In this document: positions 36,837 through 48,005 of the stretch, piece after piece | Layout of the letters: every line of letters starts with the position of its first letter | How positions within the stretch are numbered: the first letter of the stretch is position 1 | Assembly (NCBI GenBank): GCA_964030785.1 | Contig: OZ034968.1 | Span: 48,197,230 to 48,261,229 of the forward strand | Length of the DNA stretch: 64,000 bases | Reading direction: 5' to 3' | From: Siderastrea siderea | Lineage: Eukaryota > Cnidaria > Anthozoa > Scleractinia > Rhizangiidae | The notes under the pieces: generated by a model | Seen by the model: only the letters and a program-made list of their open reading frames with translations | Database searches by the model: none | Told to the model about the DNA's origin: nothing | Made by a program: the position numbers and the translations under genes

Positions 36837-37771
36837 GAAAGCTACCTACAGGAGTGGATGTAGCATCAGCATTATAACAAGGATCCTTTTGGCAACATTA
36901 TCAAGCCTATCTTCGACCTTTGTGAGGTCCGCAAGGACGCATAAATGGTTCAGTTCTCGGAGTGCCACTTTATGCACCGTTCGTAATTCGGCCACGCTAC
37001 ATTTCAACAGGGAAAGCACGAATAAAATACGAAAGTTCCTGCTTCACAAGCATTGTCTCCATGTTAACAAGGAAAGCAAAAATGAAGAAATAAGTAAATA
37101 AAATAAAAAAAAAAACGACACAAGACACAAGAAGGGTAAGAAAACCTTTTATTTTTTAAATGTTATGTGGTTTACGTTAACAAAATACGCGCTGTCCATA
37201 ACCTCGTTTATGGCTAACCTTACGACTTAAATCCGCATTTTTTCTAACAATTTACACTCGAGACAGATTTAAAAACACGGGAAAAGTGCACAAATTTTTA
37301 AAAAATTGCTCGATTTTCCGTATTTTTGACCCGAAATCCGTAAATTTTGTCTAAGCCCATATGGACTTAGAAAAAAAATATAAACTTTGTTGAACAAAAG
37401 GAGTCATTAGAAATGCGCATTAGAAATACGCGCTATTGTTTTCTTTAAACAAAGAGCTGTATGCATAATGAAGTATGGGGCTGTGCGGAAATCTTGCCAA
37501 ACCGGAAAGATTTCCGCACAGCTCCATACTTCATTATGCATGCAGAATAAATTAATTATGCATGCGCTCTATTGTTTTTTAAGACAATGGCCCTTTGAAT
37601 ATATACATTGATAATTACTACTTACGTTTTCAATAAAAATGGATTTAGTTGCGTCTGCCTTTTTTTCTCTCTTCTCTCACTCCTTCTTTTTCGTTCCTCC
37701 TCTTTTCTTCTATTTTTCTCTTACCCAGTCCCTTACCAGTTTTTTCCTTTTTTTTTTCCTTTGGATTTACC

Positions 37772-37853
37772 CTCGGCTTGCCTCGAACTCTCACTCTTCA
37801 TCTTACCTTTGGATTAGCTGTCCATCTACTATACCACTACACCACGGTGATTT
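37772..37853 (-). tRNA. tRNA-Ser(GCT)-like pseudogene, copy 3
   Basis: Identical to copy 1, in the third transposon unit. Confidence 0.6.
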
Positions 37854-38235
37854 GTTGACATTTTCCCGGCGATAAATTATTTTTATGTTTAGCTACCAAT
37901 CAACATTATTAAAATTCAACGAAATTTACATTTGAATTACTTATATTACAAAGACACCTCACCTTTTAGACTTACTGCACGAAAAAATGATTTATTTTTG
38001 TCCAGCCATTGGTTCTCAGATGAACAAAAAGGCCACGCATTTCACTCTTCTGCTCGATCCAGTCTTCAGCGGCTGTGAAACGAAGGCTTGCTTCCTTGTT
38101 CCGGTAGAGCGCAGTGATAAAGATACACTTTTTGCCCATCATACGCGCACACATCTTGCCAGGAACACGCGTGATGAGCGCCAAGTGGAAAGCTTATGAT
38201 TACCTACAAAACGAGGGCTATATTCATCTCACAGT

Positions 38236-38310
38236 GAACTAGTACAGCTTAAACTTCGCAGACTTAGGCACCGAGGTTTGCCCCGCACAGGAACGTCCAA
38301 AGAACTCTAA
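38236..38310 (+). pseudogene. SAP-like coding fragment, copy 3
   Basis: Same fragment in the third unit, with the same terminating TAA. Confidence 0.4.
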
Positions 38311-38972
38311 GAAAGCTACCTACAGGAGTGGATGTAGCATCAGCATTATAACAAGGATCCTTTTGGCAACATTATCAAGCCTATCTTCGACCTTTGTGAG
38401 GTCCGCAAGGACGCATAAATGGTTCAGTTCTCGGAGTGCCACTTTATGCACCGTTCGTAATTCGGCCACGCTACATTTCAACAGGGAAAGCACGAATAAA
38501 ATACGAAAGTTCCTGCTTCACAAGCATTGTCTCCATGTTAACAAGGAAAGCAAAAATGAAGAAATAAGTAAATAAAATAAAAAAAAAAACGACACAAGAC
38601 ACAAGAAGGGTAAGAAAACCTTTTATTTTTTAAATGTTATGTGGTTTACGTTAACAAAATACGCGCTGTCCATAACCTCGTTTATGGCTAACCTTACGAC
38701 TTAAATCCGCATTTTTTCTAACAATTTACACTCGAGACAGATTTAAAAACACGGGAAAAGTGCACAAATTTTTAAAAAATTGCTCGATTTTCCGTATTTT
38801 TGACCCGAAATCCGTAAATTTTGTCTAAGCCCATATGGACTTAGAAAAAAAATATAAACTTTGTTGAACAAAAGGAGTCATTAGAAATGCGCATTAGAAA
38901 TACGCGCTATTGTTTTCTTTAAACAAAGAGCTGTATGCATAATGAAGTATGGGGCTGTGCGGAAATCTTGCC

Positions 38973-38981
38973 AAACCCATC
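38973..38981. repeat. right target-site duplication of the triplet
   Basis: AAACCCATC, matching 34547-34555. Confidence 0.85.
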
Positions 38982-39072
38982 TGCTATTTTAAATCAGATT
39001 ATTGAACTGAGGGGATCTTCTCAGAAAAGCTCAACAGAGCTTGCTAAGATCTCCTGCCATTATGATATTTAG

Positions 39073-40092
39073 CCGGTCAGTACAAAATGCAGACTGCAGA
39101 CTGCAGACCGGGTACAAAATGCAGACTAGGTACAAAATGCAGACTGCAGACTGGGTACAAAATGCAGACTGACATTTGAAACTGTTTTCTTTTTTATATT
39201 ATTACCGGTTGTCACGCAATCCCTTTTCCGATGTCATATTCCACGAAAACTAGCATTACCGGGGAATGATCTTGCTCCGTTACTCGAAACGAAAACGCTG
39301 AGTCATGATTTCATTTTGTGTAGCAATTGTGTGGTCATTCATGATCCGATGCAATAAAACGAAGGCACTTCTTCTTCACCACTGTCACTCGACATAGTGA
39401 GGTCAACCCGCGAACAAGACTAAGAGAAAATGCAAAAACGAACTTGTAAAAATACAATCCGATCTAAAAGCTACAAAGAAATGGAAAAATACAACACGAC
39501 ATCTATGCTCCTACTTTACATGCAAGATCTAAATTCTCTCACGAGGTATAAGAATTTTTATATTAACACACATCGGTTAAAGGAAGGTGATTTAACTGCT
39601 ACTTACCGCATTAACCGACCTCCGAAAGGCCGCCATGACGAACCGGCGAAGAGGCAAAGAAAGCGACCACGTGCACGGAAGGTCATGTGTCTGCTGGTTT
39701 CTCGGTATCATGTTGCAGCGAGTGTTGTTATTTTATGTTATGCGATCTCGCGCTTGAAGTAAGAAGACTGAGAAGGCTTAAATCATGTTTAAGAACGAAT
39801 TGATCTTCGAGACTTATATAAAGTATAAAACATAAAAAGTATATTTCGAGTAATGGAGCAAGATCATTCCCCGGTAATGCGAGTTTTCCTGGAATATGAC
39901 ATCGGAAAAGGAATTGCGTGACGACTGGTAAGTTATAAAATGAAATAATATAAAAAAAAACCCCGAAAAAAAGCAGTTTCAAATGTCAGTCTGCATTTTG
40001 TACCCAGTCTGCAGTCTGCAGTCTGCATTTTGTACCTAGTCTGCATTTTGTACCCGGTCTGCAGTCTGCAGTCTGCATTTTGTACTGACCGG
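39073..40092. mobile_element. 1,020-bp inverted-repeat transposon with subterminal repeat arrays
   Basis: The termini CCGGTCAGTAC and GTACTGACCGG are perfect complements, flanked by an exact 8-bp duplication ATATTTAG (39065-39072 and 40093-40100). The arms reach about 220-250 bp (to ~39292 and from ~39844). Each end carries four copies of TACAAAATGCAGACT in a row, a layout like transposase-binding arrays. An 8-bp duplication suggests hAT or P-type elements. The inner 110-codon frame (39430-39762) has no recognisable domain. It lies about 90 bp from the preceding triplet array. Confidence 0.8.
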
Positions 40093-40377
40093 ATATTTAG
40101 CAGATATACATGTATTTACGTACGTGATGGAAAATATATCTGATTGTCCTTGTGATCTAGAAAAGGCCAAAAAAAAAAAACATTAAACTATAATGATCGA
40201 TCGGTAAAGCCCTGCTAATATGTTAAGCTGTTTACCGCAGACAATAAAAAGTTAAAATTACACGTACCTGACATGAGCAATGCAGCGAAAAATGAAGAGC
40301 TGTCCTCTTTCCGAGAAACAATTAACAATTCTTTAGCAGAAATGGACCACAGAAAGCTAAAACACCTTTTCACCCCA

Positions 40378-43300
40378 TTGTGCCCAAATAATACCGTCCA
40401 GAAGGACAGCCGAGGAGTACTAGGAACGACTTTCTGATTCGGCCGGCTTTCGGAAAATTCTCGGCAAATATCCAATATGGCGGACTGAGCATTCAAAGCA
40501 GGCATTAAAGAGGCCGAGAAACAAGGTTTTTACTGTACACTTCACCCCATTCATGTACAGTGCTTGTTTAAACATGAAATTGGCGTCGAACTGTTCAATG
40601 TCTTCGAAAAAAACTTCTCTTAGTCGACGCTAAATTAGCTCAAGTACTCCAAATTAAGAAACTGAAACGGTAAGCTTGTGAGGGTCTTGTAAGAATTGAA
40701 ATCTTTATTTAAAAACCGTGTTTTTTGCGATTGAGACATTGGCTTAGAAATAATGGATCCTTTGTCACAAGTCTATTCCGTTTTATGTGTAACTAGGTTG
40801 TCTTGTCCCTCTAGTCGGTAGTACCCTAAGAAGTAATACCGCCCAGGGGGACATACAGACATGAGCTTCTTATACGTCATACTTTGAATATTTTTTTCAA
40901 ACCATTGCAGGCCTTGCTGATAAGGTATAATGGTAACTCGGAAAACTTGACTTATCGTAAATATTTTTAAACTTAGTGCTCTTGCCTTCACCTTTGGGGG
41001 GGGGGGGGGTGCAAGCTGTGTATAGGTATATTCATCTTTCATTTACTTTCCACCTGGATTTCTATTACACAGTTTCTTTCAGATTATGCTGTTTACAGGT
41101 TTCTACTATAACTCTGATAGCTTAACATAAATATTTTCAGACTTAGTAGTCCTTGTCCCTTTGACTGGTATTACCTAAAAAGATTGTACCATCTGTGAAA
41201 GGACATACTGTGTGTTCACGAGCATTCACAGCTTACATTTCGTTAATATTATCAAAGATATTGGTCTTGTCCCTTTGAACCATATCACCTAAGTAAATAG
41301 TACTGGATTACTGCCTAGGTGGACACATGGCAATTCAGCTTGCATGTTGTAGATATTCTCATGCTTCGTAGTCTTGTCCTTTTGGCAGGTATTACCGAAA
41401 GAGATAGTACCATCTGAGGGACACACTGTTTGTATTCATGATCATTCAGCTCACATTTCAATAATATCTTCAGACTTAGTGGTCTTGTCCCTTTGAATGG
41501 TATTACCTAAGAAAATAGCACCACCTAGAAGGACACATGACTATTAAGCTTGCCTGTTGTAGATATTCTCATGCTTAGTAGGCTTGTCCCTTTAACAGGT
41601 AGTACCCAAAGAGATAGTACCATCTGGGGGACACACTGTTTGTATTCATGAGTATTCAGCTCACATTTCATTAATATCTTTAGACTTAGTGGTCTTGTCC
41701 CTTTGAATGGTATTACTTAAGAAAATAGTACCGCCAAGAAGGACATGACTATTCAGCTTGCATGTTGTAGATATTCTCCCCCACGGAATGTTCTCAGAAA
41801 TTTGGAGGTGGGTGGAGATCTCAAAATACAAAGTTTTAAAATCTCTCAAGGGGTGGGGTGAGGGGAGGTGTCTCCACCCCACCCCACCTCCCCAAAACCT
41901 TCCATGGAAGGGAAATGGAAAATTCCTGTAATGAAATACTACATTAATGACACAGCACAATGAATCTAATTTTCGAACAATAATTTTATTCCATTCACAA
42001 TATTTGAATTTTACTTGTACAAGAATTTATGAATTAACAAATAGCCCTTAGCTGATACCTCTGTTAACACATTCACATTTGTGGGAGTTTTCTGACAACA
42101 CTTAATACTGCAATTAGACACCTCAATCTAGCATGGATGGTACAAGACCACCAAGCATGATAGCCTGCAAGCAGGGTCTCATTTGGTGACATGCGAGCTG
42201 AATACCCATGTGTCCTTCTGGGTGGTACTATTTTCTTAGGTAATACCATTCAAAGGGACAAGACCACTAAGTCTGAAGATATTTATGAAATGTGAGCTGA
42301 ATACTCATGAATACAAACAGTTTGTCCCCCCAGATGGTACTATCTCTTTGGGTAATACCTGCCAAAAGGACAAGAGTACTAAGCATGAGAATATCTACAA
42401 CATGTAAGCTGAATAGTCATGTGTCCTTCTAGGTGGTACTATTTTCTTAGGTAATACCATTCAAAAGGACAAGACCACTAAGACTGAAGATATTAATGAA
42501 ATGTGAGCTGAATAATCATGAATACAAACAGTGTGTCCCTCAGATGGTACTATCTCTTTGGGTAATACCTGCCAAAAGGACAAGACTACTAAGCATGAGA
42601 ATATCTACAACATGCAAGCCGAATAGCCATGTGTCCATCTAGGCGGTACTCCAGTACTATTTACTTAGGTAATATGGTTCAAAGGGACAAGACCAATATC
42701 TTTGATAATATTAACGAAATGTAAGCTGTGAATGCTCGTGAACACACAGTATGTCCTTTCACAGATGGTACAATCTTTTTAGGTAATACCAGTCAAAGGG
42801 ACAAGGACTACTAAGTCTGAAAATATTTATGTTAAGCTATCAGAGTTATAGTAGAAACCTGTAAACAGCATAATCTGAAAGAAACTGTGTAATAGAAATC
42901 CAGGTGGAAAGTAAATGAAAGATGAATATACCTATACACAGCTTGCACCCCCCCCCCCCCAAAGGTGAAGGCAAGAGCACTAAGTTTAAAAATATTTACG
43001 ATAAGTCGAGTTTTCCGAGTTACCATTATACCTTATCAGCAAGGCCTGCAATGGTTTGAAAAAAATATTCAAAGTATGACGTATAAGAAGCTCATATGTC
43101 TGTATGTCCCCCTGGGCGGTATTACTTCTTAGGGTACTACCGACTAGAGGGACAAGACAACCTAGTTACACATAAAACGGAATAGACTTGTGACAAAGGA
43201 TCCATTATTTCTAAGCCATTGTCTCAATCGCAAAAAACACGGTTTTTAAATAAAGATTTCAATTCTTACAAGACCCTCACAAGCTTACCGTTTCAGTTTC

Positions 43301-43580
43301 TTAATTTGGAGTACTTGAGCTAATTTAGTGTCGGCTAACAGAAGTTTTTTTCGAAGACATTGAACAGTTCGACGCCAATTTCATGTTTAAACAAGCACTG
43401 TACATGAATGGGGTGAAGTGTACAGTAAAAACCTTGTTTCTCGGCCTCTTTAATGCCTGCTTTGAATGCTCAGTCCGCCATATTGGATATTTGCTGAGAA
43501 TTTTCCGAAAGCCGGCCGAATCGGAAAGTTGTTCCTAGTACTCCTCGGCTGTCCTTCTGGACGGTATTATTTAGGCACAA
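40378..43580. mobile_element. 3.2-kb fold-back transposon with arms built from ~105-bp subrepeats
   Basis: Arms of about 1.39 kb (40378 to ~41764, and ~42189 to 43580) are inverted copies with few differences. Ends: TTGTGCCCAAATAATACCG left; complement TTGTGCCTAAATAATACCG right; CCA adjoins both ends. The terminal motif, TAATACC then a spacer then AGAAGGACA, recurs inside each arm roughly every 105 bp (for example near 41185, 41302, 41410, 41517, 41617 and 41726). The ~420-bp centre is unique apart from its own short palindromes. No transposase. The architecture matches FB/Galileo/TU-type fold-back elements. Confidence 0.8.
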
Positions 43581-43583
43581 CCA

Positions 43584-44520
43584 TTATGGCGCCGCGCCTA
43601 TAAAGTGCACCAGTCTTCCTGAGCAATCTGTGACATTGGTGCCCAGTACTCCGCGTGCCTGCAAATTCACAAAACTGTTAACGTAGTCAGAAAGAGCATA
43701 GTTTGAAACCAAGTACGCTGATTCGTTTTTGCATTTATATTAAAACCTCACAAAACAGGGGATTATCAAAAGTTTAAGGTTCATTTTTCATCGTGTTTTT
43801 TTTCAAAAGGAAAAATAACAATTTTTTCTGCAATATTGTTGTGAAAAATTACGAATTTATTGAGCTTAAAGCAGTTTTAAAGTGATTTGAATTTTCTGTG
43901 CACTCTGGTCACATGACCAATGACGTCACAACAGTGAGCATATCATGGTCGTTACTTTCATGCGAAGTTCTATTAACCAGCCAAGCTTTGTTTCTCTCCG
44001 CCTTAAATTACCATAGTTACTGACTCCTTACCAGTCCCCTGGGAAATGCTCCTATACAGAGCCGCCTTAACTTTCAAATGCCAGATGTCAACTGGCAATT
44101 TCCCTATTGCCCATTCCAATGACTATCAGGGCACGTTATCTGCTTTTGAATTGATGGAGGCCTGTTCTTGCAGTGAGCGAAAACATATTTTTGTGCCATA
44201 GTCACGTGATAATGACGTCATCACCCTAACGTTAATATGAGGGATAACTTTCACAAAGTTGTAAATAACACATGGTACAGCATTCTCTTCGACCACAAAT
44301 TAACTAAGTTATTTTGCATTGAAAGTTTTGTGGTGCAGAGCATTCTGGGAAGGTTCTTATTATAATTATAATATTGTTTTTAATTATTATTATCATCATG
44401 AATATTAGATACTGACAAAAACACTTGCATTTTTAATGAGCAACGTGCAAATTACATGGAAATTAATTACGTCGCAATTTCAATTCCGACAAACCTTACT
44501 CGCTGTTCATCGTTAAACGT
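43584..44520. other. non-coding stretch, no gene recognised
   Basis: AT-rich. TGACGTCA sites occur near 43920 and 44210. Nothing supports an exon. Confidence 0.4.
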
Positions 44521-44529
44521 GAATTACAT

Positions 44530-44850
44530 CAACCTCGTCCCCAGGGCCTTCTCCTCGTTCAAAATGGCGGTCGGAGAAACCCCTGCCAAGGCTGCTGAAA
44601 TACTCCACGAATCGTGGAGTATTTTGTCACGTGACACATGATAAAATGGCTCTTTCGGACGTTGTTTCCAGTGTCTGGCGGCCCTGTTTGTTTTCTGCAA
44701 TCAGAAACCGTTGTTCAAACAAAACGAAGACATTTCATCGTGTTTGCGTGAAGAAATTCTAACGAACTTTTGGAGCCACTTCGGCAGCCTTGGCCAGGGG
44801 TTTCTCCGACCGCCATTTTGAACGAGGAGAAGGCCCTGGGGACGAGGTTG
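44530..44850. mobile_element. 321-bp MITE with CAACCTCGTCCCCAGGG ends and 9-bp duplication
   Basis: About 56 bp of near-perfect terminal inverted repeat. Flanked by GAATTACAT at 44521-44529 and 44851-44859. The 9-bp duplication fits Mutator-like mobilisation. A truncated copy of the same end lies at 33598. Confidence 0.85.
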
Positions 44851-44859
44851 GAATTACAT

Positions 44860-46741
44860 CTGATAACTTCCTCGACAAATTTTGCGACACAGTTTAGGTA
44901 AAACTCTCCAGGTTTTTCAGCTTGTATTCGCTATAAACTTCAAAATATTTGAACACAAACGCTTTCCGACTCCAATTCTTTCTCTTGGGCTGCGCGCAAC
45001 CCAGCGTTTGAAAGACACAAAACAGCCAGCGTTTGTTCGCACCGTGTACAGCTAAGACCAAGCGAACCAAGAAACTTGCTACGGACAGTTCAGGCGGTTA
45101 AAACAAAGAGCTAGTTCTGCCATGCCCACCGGATAATCGCATGTGAGCTGAACCGAACTGAAAAAGGACGCCGAGCGATGCAAATTGTGATGCTGACTTT
45201 AAGTAACAATGCGTGTAAGAACTAGGCAATCCTCTATTGTTCTGCAGCATTTCGCTTTCCCCACATAAGATTGTTTAGATTTTCCTACTGAGAATACATC
45301 AACCTGTGGACAACACGTTTTTGAAATAAAATGTACTGAAACTTTATTTTAAAGCGATATTTCTTTTGTGTTACAAGATTTTATCCAATCATGAGACTCC
45401 AAAACAATGGCCAAGAAAGGCTTCTAATTTTCCATGTTTCCCACATAGAAATTTTGCTGCATTAAAACTCAGAATAGTTTTCGCTAAAAGGGAATCAATA
45501 AGTAAACTAGAGAGAAATAAATGCGCTACCTGATGAAGTGATAGTAGATTTTCATGTTTTAGCCAATGAGGTGGACCGTTTCAACAATATCTCAATTAAC
45601 ACCTTTCTGCATTCCTTGCCTTTGGGTTGCCTAGTTCTTACTAGGACCATTACTTAAGCAACAACTTGATCAAAACACGAAGAAATTTTCTTATCGCGAT
45701 CGCAAACTAACATCTGCGCGCTAGTTGTACAAATGAAAACAAAATGTTCAATGATAAAATTTCTTTTGATCACCATTATGCCCGGTTGAGAAGCCTTCGA
45801 TCTCGTGTTTTCATGAGTTTCTTGGTGTTTTGAGCTCCTGGTGACACACTCGCACTCGTTTTTCATATATTACATCCACAACGTAGAATTGTGGGGAAGA
45901 TAAGGTGAATTTTATACTTTTTTGACCTGCTATCTGTTTTCTATTGGTGGGTTCCTTTCTTTTTGCTACATTAGTGCAAGGCATTTGACTTATAAGCAAC
46001 TGAAATTAAACAAAGTGTGTGTGATTTAGAAGATATGCATGTATTTAGATGAAGCAAATACAGGCGCATCTTGTCTCATAAAGCAGCCTCAAAAGCAACT
46101 AGATCTGAATAACGCTCAATGTTCGTCCGGTTTCAAAATATACAATGAATTTGGAGCATTTTGACACCAACATTGTCAGGAAGACACAAAGATTTTTTCT
46201 CGGCAAATTGGCTTTGAAGTGTTTCTTCGTCGCGAAAGTGTTCTGCAGGTTAGAGTAATTTTGTGTTCGTGATGACTGAAAATTTATGAAAACAGTTTAT
46301 CCTATATACGATTCTTGACCTTGCGTACTTTTTTCTGTAGTGTAATCTTCAAAATATACTTTCAGTCGCCTTTCGTCTCTCGATTTAGTTTTGTTTAGAT
46401 AAAGCATCATTACGAACCTTGTTTAGGTCTTGTGGTTGAATTGGATGTTAACGTTCATTCCGGCAAAGGGTAGAGAGTTTGATACAGTATAGTCTCCTTT
46501 ATGGCGTGGTTAGTTTTCAACTGACGGGAAATTGTTTCTTTACTGTCTGGACTCTGGACTTTTAAGAGCGAGTGCGAATTTTTCTGAGAAGTTTGTGTCA
46601 CCTGACAATCAGCCATTGCTTAGGCCAATTGAGAAATATGTTTTGAAATAAAAGATGTTGAAGTCATGGGAAAAGATTGAACTCTAGCCCATCTCTTTTC
46701 TTTCAACTTTAATTCGTGGCAGTATAAATAACTTACGTCAC
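44860..46741. other. non-coding stretch before the LINE
   Basis: No exon or clear repeat recognised; open frames are below 75 codons and lack motifs. Confidence 0.4.
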
Positions 46742-46755
46742 ATACGTTTTTTGCC
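46742..46755. repeat. left target-site duplication of the LINE
   Basis: ATACGTTTTTTGCC, repeated exactly at 52018-52031. The T-rich stretch fits an L1-type endonuclease nick. Confidence 0.9.
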
Positions 46756-46849
46756 GGTCTGGGCCTAGCTTTCAACGAAGACGGACGCAATTTTCGGCGC
46801 TCCGCCGTCGCTCACTATGTAAGTTCTTCTAAGAGCCCAAAACCAGAAA

Positions 46850-47680
46850 ATGTCGGAGGAAGAAGTGGCAAAAGAAGACTCCAGACGTAAAAGAAGAAAA
46901 AGAAGTAAGGGGTCTCAAACCAGCGAGGAAAATGAATCGGCCGCGTGTTCATGTCATGATTGCGCAAGTATGGCACACTCGATCGCTTCAATGGAGAAGA
47001 AACTCGACAAGGCTTTACGATGCATTCAGGAAATTGAAAGCCTAAAACAGAAGCAAAGCGATCTGGAAATCAAAAACAAAGAGTTAGAAGAAAGCCTAGA
47101 TTTTGCCAATTCTAAAATTGCAACTCTGGAGAAGAAGGTAGCAGAGCAAGACAAGGCTATCGGTGAGCTAAAAGGAGGTGTGAAAACGCTAACAAAGCAA
47201 GCTGAAGAAGAAAAGCAACGCGCAATTAACCTCGAAAGCCATAGCCGTCGTAACAATCTCAACTTTTTCAATATTCCAGAGCAAGAAGATGAAACGGCTA
47301 CTAAATCTGAATCTATTCTTCGCAACTTTATGGAAGTCAGGCTTAAGCTGAACAAAGAGGACGCTAACGACATCTCGTTCGAACGTGTTCATCGAGTCGG
47401 AAAACCAAGCGCCTCTGAAGGGAAACCAAGACCACTAATCGCTAAGTTCTCTTTCCACGGGGACAAGGAATTTGTTTTGTCAAAAGCAAAAAATCTTCGG
47501 GGAACTGATTTTGCAATTGCTCGTGACTTTCCTAAGGAGATTGTTGACGAAAGAAGGCGTCTTGTTCCATTTTTAAAAGACGCCAAGGAAAATGGTCAAG
47601 TCGCGAAGTTAATCTACAATAAGCTTTACATCAATGGACAGCGATTTAAGCCACAAACTGTCTCTACTAGCGAACAGTGA
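46850..47680 (+). CDS. LINE ORF1 protein (nucleic-acid-binding chaperone), intact
   Basis: 276 residues. The N-terminus is very basic (KRRKRSK). A long heptad-like coiled coil spans about residues 40-125. Then comes RRNNLNFFNIPEQ, typical of the start of the L1 ORF1p RRM, followed by FERVHRVGK and a C-terminal domain ending near LYINGQRF. In the L1 family this protein trimerises through the coiled coil and coats the element RNA. No stop or frameshift is seen. A CHDC pair near residue 34 is not a known zinc motif. Confidence 0.92.
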   Translation: MSEEEVAKEDSRRKRRKRSKGSQTSEENESAACSCHDCASMAHSIASMEKKLDKALRCIQEIESLKQKQSDLEIKNKELEESLDFANSKIATLEKKVAEQDKAIGELKGGVKTLTKQAEEEKQRAINLESHSRRNNLNFFNIPEQEDETATKSESILRNFMEVRLKLNKEDANDISFERVHRVGKPSASEGKPRPLIAKFSFHGDKEFVLSKAKNLRGTDFAIARDFPKEIVDERRRLVPFLKDAKENGQVAKLIYNKLYINGQRFKPQTVSTSEQ

Positions 47681-48005
47681 TTGCCTCTGGAGCCTAAATA
47701 TGTATGGAACTGTTTTACATAGATCTCTCTTCCGTCGGCTTTTGTTTGGGTTCTCGTAGCAAAGCTATCGTCTCAGTCAGGACACAAATCGATTTGGCTA
47801 GTTAGTGATCGAGCCGCATAGGGCTCTCATGTCTCAGTTATTTCTTGTGTACTGTGGTTTTTCTTTTGCTGGCTGGTATTTTTGTTCTTTAGTGGTGTCA
47901 AGGGTCTCTCATAAACGACTTATTTGTTCCCATCGATCAGTATCAACACAATTTAAGAGTTTCAGGTATGTACTTACAATTTATTATCTTATTACTCTTT
48001 GCTAA

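Larger units (their letters stand above)
34556..38972. mobile_element. head-to-tail triplet of a 1,469-bp TIR transposon inside one 9-bp target duplication
   Basis: Three copies (34556-36024, 36030-37498, 37504-38972) repeat every 1,474 bp and look identical wherever compared. Each has ~40-bp inverted ends (GGAAAGATTTCCGCACAGC left; complement GGCAAGATTTCCGCACAGC right). The array is flanked by a perfect 9-bp duplication, AAACCCATC (34547-34555 and 38973-38981). Copies are separated by AAACC, the first five bases of that duplication. A 9-bp duplication fits Mutator-like elements, but no transposase is encoded. Each unit carries a tRNA-Ser-like sequence and a decayed coding fragment. An assembly duplication is an alternative. 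Confidence 0.85.

Noticed and set aside
34660..38575. Repeated small proteins (69-78 codons) in the three transposon units
   Set aside because: The frames overlap in several phases across a T/C-rich tract and are repeated only because the DNA is repeated. None shows a conserved family.
34547..38981. CRISPR-like array
   Set aside because: The unit is 1,474 bp with TIRs and a target duplication in eukaryotic DNA; there are no short repeats with unique spacers.
39430..39762. 110-codon frame as the transposase of the 39073 element
   Set aside because: No DDE-type or zinc-finger pattern; too short for any known transposase.
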